Of a DNA stretch of 64,000 nucleotides, positions 8,204 to 15,905 are shown in pieces. The DNA comes from Haloarcula limicola (lineage in GTDB: Archaea; Halobacteriota; Halobacteria; Halobacteriales; Haloarculaceae). The DNA lies in contig NZ_WRXM01000002.1 of NCBI RefSeq assembly GCF_010119205.1, positions 302,982 through 366,981 on the forward strand, read 5' to 3'. The translations under genes were made by a program, and so were the position numbers. How positions within the stretch are numbered: the first letter of the stretch is position 1; each line of letters opens with the position of its first letter. Under the pieces are notes generated by a model, which was not told the DNA's origin, searched no databases, and saw only the letters and a program-made list of their open reading frames with translations.

Positions 8204-8527
8204 ATGCAGTTCTGCGACGACTGCGGTTCGATGATGCACGCGGACGGCGGCGAGATGGTCTGTCAGTCCTGCGGCGCGCGCGTCGCCAAGGACGAGGACC
8301 GTGCCGCCGACTTCGTCACCACGGACGAACAGAGCGACGACGACGTCATCGAGACCGAGGAAGGGGCGAACTTCGAGGGGAAACCCACCGCCGGGGACGT
8401 GACCTGCGACGAGTGCGGCCACGGGGAGGCGTGGTACACCATCAAACAGACCGGGTCGGCCGACGAACCGCCGACGCGCTTCTTCAAGTGCCAGGAGTGC
8501 GGCCACCGCTGGCGGGAGTACAGCTGA
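8204..8527 (+). CDS. tfs: Transcription factor S (TFIIS/Rpb9-like cleavage factor)
   Basis: This 107-residue protein has two zinc ribbons. Cys4/Cys7 with Cys20/Cys23 form the Rpb9-like ribbon, and Cys68/Cys71 with Cys96/Cys99 form the TFIIS-like ribbon. The acidic hairpin pair Asp87-Glu88 (GSADEPPT), which reaches the RNA polymerase active site to trigger transcript cleavage, is present. Length and order fit archaeal TFS exactly. It restarts backtracked RNA polymerase. The gene follows a stretch CTTTTTG at about 8174, which could end the upstream operon. A weak promoter between them would allow separate expression. Confidence 0.92.
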   Translation: MQFCDDCGSMMHADGGEMVCQSCGARVAKDEDRAADFVTTDEQSDDDVIETEEGANFEGKPTAGDVTCDECGHGEAWYTIKQTGSADEPPTRFFKCQECGHRWREYS

Positions 8528-8589
8528 TCCCACGGCTTTCATTTGCCGGGTACAGTTCTATCGGGCTCTGTCGCGTCCTTCGAAGCGTA

Positions 8590-8931
8590 ATGCCAGAATT
8601 CACGCTGCACGAGCCGACGATCCGTGGGACGACGAAGGCGGAACCTCGCATTCCGTACGAGGAAGCCGACTTCGCGACGGACGACATCGCCGACCTCGAC
8701 GACTACTTCCTCCTCTCGACGTCGGGCATCCCGCCCGAGGACTTCGACGACCTGTACCTCCCCGTCTGCCACCTCGACCAGCGCCTGAGTCTGCCGCTCC
8801 TCCGGCGCGCGCTCGACGAGATCGAGACCCTCGAAGGCATCGAAGCCGAGACGATGACCGAGACCATCGACATGATTCACGACCTCGGGGAGTGCTTCCC
8901 GAACGACGGTCTCAACGACGACAGCGTGTAG
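8590..8931 (+). CDS. Conserved-looking acidic protein of unknown function
   Basis: A 113-residue acidic protein, MPEFTLHEPTIRG at the start and mostly helical after residue 40 (DLDDYFLLSTSGIPPEDFDDL, then LPLLRRALDEIETLEG). It has no cysteine pairs, membrane span or recognised motif beyond this. The composition (high Asp/Glu, few Lys) is that of a genuine haloarchaeal cytoplasmic protein rather than a chance frame. It sits 62 bp after tfs on the same strand and may be read through from it. A T-rich GTTTTTCTG at about 8942 may end the transcript. Confidence 0.6.
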   Translation: MPEFTLHEPTIRGTTKAEPRIPYEEADFATDDIADLDDYFLLSTSGIPPEDFDDLYLPVCHLDQRLSLPLLRRALDEIETLEGIEAETMTETIDMIHDLGECFPNDGLNDDSV

Positions 8932-9422
8932 GCCGCGCCGACGTTTTTCTGTCGCTCTCCGGAATCCGTGATTCGCGTAGACGCGTCCCTGTTCGGCGGT
9001 ACCGGCGTAGACACTACCGTCGACGCCGGACGCGAACAGAAGAAGCCAGCGACCGCTTCGGACCAGCGGTCACGGACGCCGTCGCGCGGGGCGGTCGTCT
9101 CGGCCACGCGACCAGCGCGTCCGTTGTCGCATTTCTACGCCGTCTACGCGTCCGTCGCCGCGAAGACCCCGGCGCTCGTCGCGCAGTGTTATCCGACGAT
9201 CGGTTCGCTTATTCACGTCCTAAACCCTCGTCGAGCCGACGACCGGCGGATCGAACCGCGAGCGAGCGGCCGACGATCCGACCGGCCGCGGAGGCTATCG
9301 GTGACCGGAATCGAGACTGGGATGGCGTCACGGACAGACGAGAGCGCCCGAAAGCCAAGGACCGGTGGCCCAGCGCGCCGAACGAACTGGCGTCCGGCGT
9401 CGAACGGTTTCGGTCCCGTTAT

Positions 9423-9451
9423 ACGGTCCATGCGGCGTATAAATGGACCGT
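9423..9451. repeat. Perfect 9-bp inverted repeat around an AT-rich core
   Basis: ACGGTCCAT at 9423-9431 and ATGGACCGT at 9443-9451 flank an 11-base spacer that contains GTATAA. The combination of dyad symmetry and a TATA-like core would suit a repressor operator over a promoter or a small hairpin RNA. No gene starts directly after it, which leaves its role open. Confidence 0.4.
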
Positions 9452-9582
9452 TTCCACGGACTGGTCTCGGTGCAACGGTCGAACGAGATGACGGATTCCG
9501 TTGGCGCTATTTCGCCGGATATGCGGGGTAGCGGTCGAGACGACGGGTTCTGGAGCGTGAAACCGACGGGAGCGACTACAGT

Positions 9583-9590
9583 CTTTTATT
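9583..9590 (+). promoter_or_regulatory. TATA-like box for the micro-ORF/response regulator transcript
   Basis: CTTTTATT lies 26-33 bp before the ATG at 9616, the spacing expected for a leaderless haloarchaeal transcript starting at or next to that codon. The response regulator ATG (9690) is about 100 bp away. Confidence 0.45.
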
Positions 9591-9615
9591 ACGTCGGTCT
9601 CTGAGAGAGCTATCG

Positions 9616-9693
9616 ATGACACACTCTCCGCTGGTGTTCGAGAGTCCGAAACGAACGACGGTCGATCTCCTCTCCGGACGAGCGGAGGCATGA
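9616..9693 (+). CDS. Candidate 25-residue leader peptide coupled to the response regulator
   Basis: An ATG 26 bp after the TATA-like box opens a 25-codon frame (MTHSPLVFESPKRTT, ending SGRAEA) whose stop overlaps the response-regulator start in ATGA (9690-9693). That placement makes it the first codon of a leaderless message. Translation of the regulator would then depend on termination and restart at the overlap. The peptide has no recognisable domain. It could be a regulatory leader or simply a chance frame whose overlap is fortuitous. A transcription start mapped at 9616 would favour the leader view. Confidence 0.4.
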   Translation: MTHSPLVFESPKRTTVDLLSGRAEA

Positions 9694-10298
9694 GTCGAGT
9701 CGTGGCCGACGGTGGATCCTGTATTCGAGACCGCGCGAGACAGGACGGAGGCTCCGAACCGACGGTGCTGGTCGTCGACGACGAACAGCCGCTCGCCGAC
9801 GCCTACGAGCGGTGGATTCGCGATACGTGCTCGACTCGCGTCGCCTATGACGGCAAAGAAGCGGTGGAGTTGCTCGACGAGTCAGTCGACCTCGCCCTGC
9901 TGGACCGCCAGATGCCGGGTTGTTCCGGCGACGAGGTGGCCAAGACGATTCGGCAGAAAGACATCGACTGTCGCATCGCCATGCTGTCGGCGCTCGAACC
10001 CGACGAGGAGCTGCTCGACGTCTACTACGACACGTACCGGATGAAACCGCTGACGAGTCCCGAGGAGTTACACGAGCTCTTCGAGACGTTACAGCGGCGC
10101 GCGACGTACGACCCCGAGGAGCGTCGGTTGGTAGCGATAGTGACGAAAAAGCGCGACGTCGAGCAGAGCGTCGACGAGTCGACGCTACGGCAGTCGACCC
10201 GATACAGCGAACTGACCGACGAGCTAGACGCCCTCCGTCGTGACCTCTCGCGGGCCGAAGAGCTACTCGAAAAGGAAGGTTTCTCCGAACACGTCTGA
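9690..10298 (+). CDS. HalX-domain response regulator
   Basis: This 202-residue protein has a receiver domain at residues 25-130 with acidic pocket Asp30/Asp31 (VLVVDDEQ), phosphoacceptor Asp72 (LALLDRQMPG), Ser100 and Lys119 (YRMKPLTS). The C-terminal region (about 135-198) is the helical HalX domain, ending in a coiled coil with LDALRRDLSRAEELLEKEG. HalX regulators occur in haloarchaea and receive phosphate from sensor kinases, but no kinase lies next to this gene. The first 24 residues are an unusual basic or polar extension and may not all be translated. A 25-codon frame overlaps the start. Confidence 0.88.
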   Translation: MSRVVADGGSCIRDRARQDGGSEPTVLVVDDEQPLADAYERWIRDTCSTRVAYDGKEAVELLDESVDLALLDRQMPGCSGDEVAKTIRQKDIDCRIAMLSALEPDEELLDVYYDTYRMKPLTSPEELHELFETLQRRATYDPEERRLVAIVTKKRDVEQSVDESTLRQSTRYSELTDELDALRRDLSRAEELLEKEGFSEHV

Positions 10299-10339
10299 GC
10301 GTCGTCCGCGCGCCGAGCCCTATCGGACGAGCGACGTTC

Positions 10340-11212
10340 TCACGGCGCGACCGCGATCCACGCGAGGACGACCAGCGCCGCGCCGGCCACCGTCGACCCG
10401 ACGGCGTGGCTGCGGAGTTCGTCTAGGAGGTCGTGGGAGCGTTCGTGGAGCGAGCAGACCTCGTCGATCTCGCTGCCGGCCTCGCAGTTGGGGAGGAAGT
10501 CCATCGCGACGTGGAGGAAGATGCCGGCGGCGAAGCCGAAGACGACGGCCCTGACGACCGGCGTCTCCGGGAGCGTCAACAGGGCCGACGGGATGGCCGT
10601 GAGTCCGACGCCGGCCGCCGGGAGCAACAGCGCCGTCGCCGATTTGCCGTCGCGGCGGAGCCGGCGCGCGGCGGCGTACCCGGCCGGTCCCTTGTGCGAG
10701 ACGATGGCCAGACCCAGCAGCAAGCCGAGCGTCGGCATCGAGGCGTAGACGAGGCCGATGACGAGGCCGGCCGAGAGCGCGTGCGCGGCGATGGCGGCCG
10801 TCGTCGTGTCGAAGGCGGTGTCGAGGTGCGTCAACCGGTGACCGATCGTATGGGCGCCGTAACCGGCGACGATGCCGAGCGCGATGCCGATGCCGCCGAT
10901 GCGCGGCGTCCCCGCGGCCGTCCCGAGTCCCATCGCCTGCGGGACGAGGAACATCGCCGCCGAGGTGACCATCGCGCCGCTCGCCAACCCGTAGCCCCAG
11001 ACGAGGCGGTGGGGACTCGTCTGTGTGGCGCGGGTCCCCAACCACGCGCCGAGGGCCATCGCCACGAACGCGACCCACGAGATGACGAGCACCTTCTGCG
11101 CCCCGCCGGTGACTGCCACGGCCGACAGCACGAGCAGGCCGAGAACGCCGAGAACGCCGAGTATCGAGGGGCGACCACTATTATTAAAACTCCCGCCTTC
11201 GTTAATAGGCAT
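10340..11212 (-). CDS. ZIP-family-like membrane protein lacking canonical metal-site glutamates
   Basis: The 290-residue protein has about eight membrane helices and the ZIP ending AAGIFLHVAMDFLPNCE. ZIP transporters carry Zn or other divalent metals through helices 4 and 5, using HNxPEG and HExPEG motifs. Here the corresponding stretches read HALSAG (His144) and HKGPAG (His173): both histidines remain while the glutamates are replaced by alanine. This suggests altered metal specificity or a non-transport role. A TATA-like TTTTATT at about 11238 lies 25-30 bp before the ATG, so the message is likely leaderless. It converges with the response regulator gene. Confidence 0.75.
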   Translation of the reverse strand: MPINEGGSFNNSGRPSILGVLGVLGLLVLSAVAVTGGAQKVLVISWVAFVAMALGAWLGTRATQTSPHRLVWGYGLASGAMVTSAAMFLVPQAMGLGTAAGTPRIGGIGIALGIVAGYGAHTIGHRLTHLDTAFDTTTAAIAAHALSAGLVIGLVYASMPTLGLLLGLAIVSHKGPAGYAAARRLRRDGKSATALLLPAAGVGLTAIPSALLTLPETPVVRAVVFGFAAGIFLHVAMDFLPNCEAGSEIDEVCSLHERSHDLLDELRSHAVGSTVAGAALVVLAWIAVAP

Positions 11213-11257
11213 TACTGGATAACAACGTAGTGTTGCTAATAAAACCCTCGATCCGAC

Positions 11258-11950
11258 TCACCGCGTCGCGTCTCGATAGTCGCCCCAGTCGATGACGGCG
11301 CCGTCGAGGGCCGATTCGGCGGCGTCGGTGAGCGCCCACAGGACCATCTCGGCGACGGCGGCGGGGTCGCGGCCGCTACCTCCCGAGAGCTCGGTCGCCA
11401 CCTGGCCGGGGTCGAGCGCGCCCACCACCGTGTCGAGGTCGGCCGCGAAACCGCGAGCGACGGCCTCCGCCGCGGCCTTCGAGACGGCGTAGGACCCGTA
11501 GCCGGACATTCCCCGTCCGGCGACGGCACCGGTCGGCACGACGACGCGCGCGTCGGGCGCGAGATGCGGAACCGCCTCGCGTATCGTCGCGAACACGCCG
11601 CGCGCGTTCGTCCGCAGGTGGTCGTCGAAGGCCGCGTACGACTCCTCGGGGAGCGGCGTCTCCCCCGCGTCACCGTGATAGACGGCCGCGTTGGCGACCA
11701 CGCCGTCGATTCCCCCGCCGACTCGCGCCGCCCGTTCTACCAGTCGCTCGACGTCGAACTCGTCTCGCACGTCGGCCCGCATCGCGGTCACCTGCCCGCC
11801 GTCGGCGTCGATATCGTCGGCCACCGCGTCCAGTTCGTCGGCGTCGCGGGCACAGACGACGGCGTGGCCGCCCGCGGCCGCGACCGCGCGTGCGACCGCT
11901 CTCCCGATTCCGCGACTCGCTCCGGTCACGACCACCGTCGCGTCGTTCAT
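11258..11950 (-). CDS. Short-chain dehydrogenase/reductase
   Basis: The 230-residue SDR has the dinucleotide loop VTGASRGIGRAVA (residues 8-20), the NAAV motif after the fourth strand (VVANAAVYHG) and the catalytic segment GYGSYAVSKAA, providing Tyr and Lys. The first basic residue after the loop and CARDADEL suggest NADP(H) preference. The start at 11950 (MNDATVVVTG) is preferred because the upstream in-frame residues have no place in the fold. It is divergent from the carotenoid operon with 147 bp between. Substrate is unknown; proximity to carotenoid genes is not enough to assign one. Confidence 0.85.
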   Translation of the reverse strand: MNDATVVVTGASRGIGRAVARAVAAAGGHAVVCARDADELDAVADDIDADGGQVTAMRADVRDEFDVERLVERAARVGGGIDGVVANAAVYHGDAGETPLPEESYAAFDDHLRTNARGVFATIREAVPHLAPDARVVVPTGAVAGRGMSGYGSYAVSKAAAEAVARGFAADLDTVVGALDPGQVATELSGGSGRDPAAVAEMVLWALTDAAESALDGAVIDWGDYRDATR

Positions 11951-12064
11951 GGCTTCGCCTTGGGAGGCCGCCTTCATCTCAGTTTGCACCGGGACCGCTC
12001 GAACCTCGTTCCCCTCGACGTTTGTCACCCCTGCTGCGCTGTCACCCAATCTGTTTGGCCGCGG

Positions 12065-12071
12065 GTTTATT
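12065..12071 (+). promoter_or_regulatory. TATA-like box for the crtD-lyeJ-cruF operon
   Basis: GTTTATT at 12065-12071 lies about 27-33 bp before the crtD ATG at 12098, fitting a leaderless transcript for the carotenoid operon. Confidence 0.4.
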
Positions 12072-12097
12072 GCCGGCCCGGCCTCCAGATGTACGTA

Positions 12098-13585
12098 ATG
12101 AGTGACCTGTCTGGTGAGGAGATAGTCGTCGTCGGCGGCGGGTTCGGCGGCCTCTCGGCGGCCTGTTATCTCGCTGACGCCGGTGCGGACGTACGAGTCC
12201 TGGAGAAAAACGAGCAGTTGGGCGGCCGGGCCTCCCGGCTGGAGGCGGACGGCTTCGAGTTCGACATGGGACCGTCGTGGTACCTGATGCCCGACGTGTT
12301 CGAGCGCTTTTTCGCGTACTTCGGGCGGGAGCCGAGCGACTTCTACGACCTCGAACGCTTAGACCCCCACTACCGGGTCTTCTTCAAGGACGGCGACCGA
12401 CTGGACGTGACCGGGAACAACGCCGAGATGCGCCGGAAGTTCGAGGCGTACGAACCCGGCGCGGCCGAGGCGTTCGACGACTACCTCGCCACCAGCGAAC
12501 GCCACTACGAGACGGCGATGAAGAAGTTCGTCTACGAGGACCGCTCGCGCCTGCGGGACTGGATCGACCTGGACGTGCTGACCGCTGCCCCCATCGGCCT
12601 GCAACTGCTGGGGTCGATGCAGGGCCACGTCGAGGACTACTTCGAACACCCGAAGCTCCAGCAGATCATGCAGTACACGCTCGTCTTCCTCGGTGGGTCG
12701 CCGAAGAACACGCCGGCGCTGTACAACATGATGAGTCACGTCGACTTCAACCTCGGCGTGTACTACCCGGAGGACGGGATCAATTCGGTGGTCGAGGCGC
12801 TCGTCGAACTCGGCGAGGGACTGGGCGTCACCTACGAGACGGACGCAGAAGTCGAAGAGATCTCGCGCCGAAAGGAGGGCTTTCTGGTCGAGACGGTCCA
12901 CGGCGAGACGCGCAACCCCGACGAGGTGGTCGTCAACGCCGACTACGCCCACGCCGAGCGCGAACTGCTGCCCGACCACGAGCGTCAGTACGACGACGGC
13001 TACTGGGACGACCGGACCTACGCGCCCTCCGCCTTCCTCATGTACATGGGCGTCGAGGGCGACGTAGAGCCGCTCGCTCACCACACGCTCGTCCTGCCGA
13101 CCGACTGGGAACCGCACTTCGACGACATCTTCGAGGAGGCCGACTGGCCCGACGACCCGGCGTACTACCTCTGTGTCCCTTCGAAGACTGACGACAGCGT
13201 CGCACCCGAGGGCCACTCGAATCTCTTCGTCCTCGTCCCCGTCGCACCCGGCCTCCACGACGGCGACGCCGTCCGGGAGGAGTACCGCGAGAAGATCCTC
13301 GCCGACATCGCCGAGAACACCGGTGTGGACCTCCGGGACCGCATCGTCTACGAGAAGCAGTTCGCCGTCTCCGACTTCGGCGAGCGGTACAACGCCACCG
13401 AGGGGACCGCGCTGGGACTCGCCCACACGCTCCGGCAGACCGCGCTGCTGCGCCCGAACAACCGCTCGTCGGCCGTTGACGGCCTCTACTTCACGGGCTC
13501 CTTCACGACGCCCGGCATCGGGATGCCGATGTGTCTCATCAGCGGCCAGAACACGGCCGAGCGGCTCATCAGCGACCACGAATGA
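12098..13585 (+). CDS. crtD: Carotenoid 3,4-desaturase of bacterioruberin synthesis
   Basis: This 495-residue CrtI-family flavoprotein has an N-terminal FAD loop (VVVGGGFGGLSAACYLADAG, residues about 10-29, then VLEKNEQLGGRAS) and the C-terminal signature YFTGSFTTPGIGMPMCLISG. CrtI-type phytoene desaturases share this fold. The next two genes, a lycopene elongase and a CruF hydratase, make the CrtD role (3,4-dehydrogenation on the way to bisanhydrobacterioruberin) the best call. The three-gene order matches the characterised Haloarcula japonica cluster. Its stop overlaps the next start (ATGA). MSDLSGEE at 12098 is preferred to an ATG three codons upstream. Phytoene desaturase is the alternative function. 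Confidence 0.88.
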   Translation: MSDLSGEEIVVVGGGFGGLSAACYLADAGADVRVLEKNEQLGGRASRLEADGFEFDMGPSWYLMPDVFERFFAYFGREPSDFYDLERLDPHYRVFFKDGDRLDVTGNNAEMRRKFEAYEPGAAEAFDDYLATSERHYETAMKKFVYEDRSRLRDWIDLDVLTAAPIGLQLLGSMQGHVEDYFEHPKLQQIMQYTLVFLGGSPKNTPALYNMMSHVDFNLGVYYPEDGINSVVEALVELGEGLGVTYETDAEVEEISRRKEGFLVETVHGETRNPDEVVVNADYAHAERELLPDHERQYDDGYWDDRTYAPSAFLMYMGVEGDVEPLAHHTLVLPTDWEPHFDDIFEEADWPDDPAYYLCVPSKTDDSVAPEGHSNLFVLVPVAPGLHDGDAVREEYREKILADIAENTGVDLRDRIVYEKQFAVSDFGERYNATEGTALGLAHTLRQTALLRPNNRSSAVDGLYFTGSFTTPGIGMPMCLISGQNTAERLISDHE

Positions 13586-14463
13586 CACTCGCCACCGACC
13601 GTCTCGCCGCGATCGCCCCCTCCGCCGAGACGCGTCTGGGCTACCTCCTGCGCCTCTCGCGGCCGCGGTTCTGGCTCTATCAGGGCGGTCCCGTCGTCGT
13701 CGCCGTGACCTACGCCGCCGCCGGTCCCGGCGAACTGTTCTCGCCGCTGGCCGTCGCGCTGTTCCTCTACTTCACGCTCCCGGCGAACGTCTTCCTCTAC
13801 GGCGTCAACGACGTCTTCGACCGGGACGTGGACGAGCACAACCCGAAGAAAGACGAGGGCCGCGAGGTCAGCTATCGGGGCGACTCGGTGGTCCTCGGGA
13901 CGATCGTCGGCTCGGGGCTGCTCGCGGCCGCGTTCCTCCCGTGGCTCCCGACGCTCGGCGTCCTCGCGCTGCTCGCGTGGGCGTTCCTCTCCGTCGAGTA
14001 CTCCGCGCCGCCGCTGCGGTTCAAGACGACGCCGTTTCTGGACTCGCTCTCGAACGGCCTCTACATCCTCCCCGGGGTCGTCGCCTACGCCGCCGTCGCG
14101 GGCGTCGCGCCCCCGGTGAGCGCCGTCGCCGGGGCGTGGCTCTGGACGATGGGGATGCACACGTTCTCGGCGATCCCCGACATCGAACCCGACCGCGAGG
14201 CGGGCATCCGGACGACGGCGACGTATCTGGGCGCGTCGAGGACCTACTACTACTGCGCGGCGTGCTGGCTCGCGGCCGCCGCGGCGTTCGCGCTCACGCA
14301 CTGGGCCTTCGGCGCGCTCTTACTCGTCTACCCGGTGCTCGTCTTCGGCGTCCTCGCCGCCGGCGTCGACGTCGAGGCGGCGTACTGGTGGTATCCGGCG
14401 GTCAACACGCTCGTCGGGATGGCGTTCACGCTCCTCGGCCTGTGGGTGATGCTGTATGGCTGA
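13582..14463 (+). CDS. lyeJ: Lycopene elongase/hydratase (UbiA prenyltransferase family)
   Basis: The 293-residue integral membrane protein has about eight helices. Its two Asp-rich prenyl-diphosphate-binding motifs are NDVFDRDVDEHN (about residues 77-88) and SAIPDIEPDREAG. In haloarchaea LyeJ adds C5 units from DMAPP to both ends of lycopene with hydration, giving the C50 backbone of bacterioruberin. The ATG overlaps the crtD stop by 4 bases, and the 3' end overlaps cruF by 8 bases, so the three are one translationally coupled operon. Both prenyl motifs are intact, so it should be active. Confidence 0.9.
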   Translation: MTLATDRLAAIAPSAETRLGYLLRLSRPRFWLYQGGPVVVAVTYAAAGPGELFSPLAVALFLYFTLPANVFLYGVNDVFDRDVDEHNPKKDEGREVSYRGDSVVLGTIVGSGLLAAAFLPWLPTLGVLALLAWAFLSVEYSAPPLRFKTTPFLDSLSNGLYILPGVVAYAAVAGVAPPVSAVAGAWLWTMGMHTFSAIPDIEPDREAGIRTTATYLGASRTYYYCAACWLAAAAAFALTHWAFGALLLVYPVLVFGVLAAGVDVEAAYWWYPAVNTLVGMAFTLLGLWVMLYG

Positions 14464-15334
14464 GTGGTGCGAGCGGTGGACGACGTGGGTCTCGTCGGCC
14501 GACCGACAGACCGCGACCGCGCGGCTCGACGCGCTCGTCCGGGAACACCGATTCACCATCGCCGTCGTCTTTCCGCTGGTCGGAGCGCTGACGCTGCTGG
14601 CCAGTTCCGAGGGGGTGCTCCCGCCGCCGTTCGCGTACAACCCGCTCTTCGTCCTCTTCGGGACGATGGTGATGCGCCTGCCGCTGGCCGCCGGCGTCTT
14701 CCCGCTGCTCGACCGCCGTGCAACGGCTGCGCTGGTCGCGCTGACGGCGTACTCCTACGGCATCGAACTGGTCGGCGTCAGGACCGGCTGGCCCTACGGC
14801 GAGTTCAGCTACGGCGTCGAACTGGGACCGATGCTGTTCGGCGAGGTGCCGCTGGGCCTGCCGGTGTTCTTCTTCCCGCTGGTGTTGAACGCCTATCTGC
14901 TCGTCCTCCTCCTGCTCGGTCGGCGGGCCGAATCCGCGCTCCCGCGGCTGCTGGCGACGCTCGCCGTTGTCCTGCTGGTGGACCTCGTGCTGGACCCCGG
15001 GGCGGTCGCCATCGGCTTCTGGGAGTACGACGTCGGGCAGTTCTACGGCGTCCCGTGGTCGAACTACGAGGGGTGGGTGCTCTCGGGGACCGTCGCCGTC
15101 CTGCTGTTCGACTGGGGCTTCGACCGGGGCGGCCTCCGTCGCCGCCTCGAAACCTGCGAGTTCATGCTCGACGATCTGGTGAGCTTCGTCGTCCTCTGGG
15201 GCGGCATCAATCTCTTCTACGCGAACTGGGTGCCGGTCGGGTTGGCGGCGCTGCTGGGCGCGGGCCTGCTGTGGACCGACCGCTTCGACTTCGACCTCTC
15301 GGAGACGCGCGTGGGGCGGGCCGTCTGGCGGTGA
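14456..15334 (+). CDS. cruF: Bisanhydrobacterioruberin hydratase
   Basis: This 292-residue polytopic membrane protein belongs to the CruF/DUF422 carotenoid hydratase family. About seven helices are visible, with conserved-looking polar loops YGIELVGVRTGWPYGEFSYG, VDLVLDPGAVAIGFWEY and PWSNYEGWVLSG. It adds water to the terminal C5 groups of bisanhydrobacterioruberin, the last step to bacterioruberin, the red C50 membrane pigment. It overlaps lyeJ by 8 bp and completes the operon. The first 35 residues are soluble and variable. Confidence 0.9.
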   Translation: MAEWCERWTTWVSSADRQTATARLDALVREHRFTIAVVFPLVGALTLLASSEGVLPPPFAYNPLFVLFGTMVMRLPLAAGVFPLLDRRATAALVALTAYSYGIELVGVRTGWPYGEFSYGVELGPMLFGEVPLGLPVFFFPLVLNAYLLVLLLLGRRAESALPRLLATLAVVLLVDLVLDPGAVAIGFWEYDVGQFYGVPWSNYEGWVLSGTVAVLLFDWGFDRGGLRRRLETCEFMLDDLVSFVVLWGGINLFYANWVPVGLAALLGAGLLWTDRFDFDLSETRVGRAVWR

Positions 15335-15412
15335 GTATCGCGGCAGTCTCGCCGTGAGAGCGGCGTATCGTCCACAGTGAACCGGAGCAATGTTTTATGT
15401 GAATGGGTACCA

Positions 15413-15793
15413 ATGTTTACGTCCGTGTCGTCTCAGTCCTGCTACCCGGATAAGGCACCACGAGTGAGCCAACTACTGGACGTCTTGAGCGACAGTATCC
15501 GCCGTGAAATCGTCCACTTCTTCGAGAACTACGCCGACTCGCGGACCGTCTCTTTCGACGAACTCGTCTCGCATATCGAGAGTCGAATGCCCGAAAAGGG
15601 AAAGGAGGAGCTCGCGGTAGGACTCGTCCACACGCACCTCCCGAAACTGGATCACGCGGGCTGGCTGGACCACGACTATCGGACGGACGAAATCCGGTAT
15701 CACGGCCACGAAAACGCCGAGGAGTGGCTCCGGGACCTCTGCGACGTCTTCTCGGACCGACCCGGTCGCGGTTCCGGTGGAGCCGTCCAGTGA
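15413..15793 (+). CDS. Small haloarchaeal winged-helix protein (DUF7344-like)
   Basis: The domain starting VSQLLDVLSDSIRREIVHFFENYADSRTVSFDELVSHI is the ArsR-like winged-helix arrangement recalled for DUF7344 regulators, followed by HLPKLDHAGWLDHDYRTDEIRYHGHE. The ATG at 15413 gives 126 residues. A GTG at 15425 sits 26 bp after the TATA-like GTTTTATG (15392-15399) and could be the true leaderless start. It follows the carotenoid operon by about 80 bp with its own promoter, so it might sense something relevant to pigment synthesis, but that is only positional. No signal or membrane segment is seen. Confidence 0.7.
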   Translation: MFTSVSSQSCYPDKAPRVSQLLDVLSDSIRREIVHFFENYADSRTVSFDELVSHIESRMPEKGKEELAVGLVHTHLPKLDHAGWLDHDYRTDEIRYHGHENAEEWLRDLCDVFSDRPGRGSGGAVQ

Positions 15794-15905
15794 CGGTCGC
15801 CGTTTGCTGGACCGGCGCCTCGAAGACGACTCGAAACGACGCGATTCTCCGGCAGGAGCCACTGCCGTCCCTGCGGTTATCCGACTCGGCCGCTAACCGC
15901 CGCCG

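Larger units (their letters stand above)
8932..9615. other. 684-bp stretch without a convincing gene
   Basis: Open frames here are arginine-rich and lack the acidic bias of neighbours, so I do not call a gene. The stretch holds a probable transcript end just after 8931 (GTTTTTC), a perfect 9-bp inverted repeat at 9423-9451, and a TATA-like box at 9583-9590 for the genes to the right. Room remains for an untranslated RNA, but nothing specific is recognised. Confidence 0.5.

Noticed and set aside
8968-9531. Open frame of 187 codons in the 684-bp gap
   Set aside because: Its product is rich in Arg, Pro and Ser, lacks the acidic bias of real haloarchaeal proteins, and has no recognisable motif, as expected for a GC-rich chance frame.
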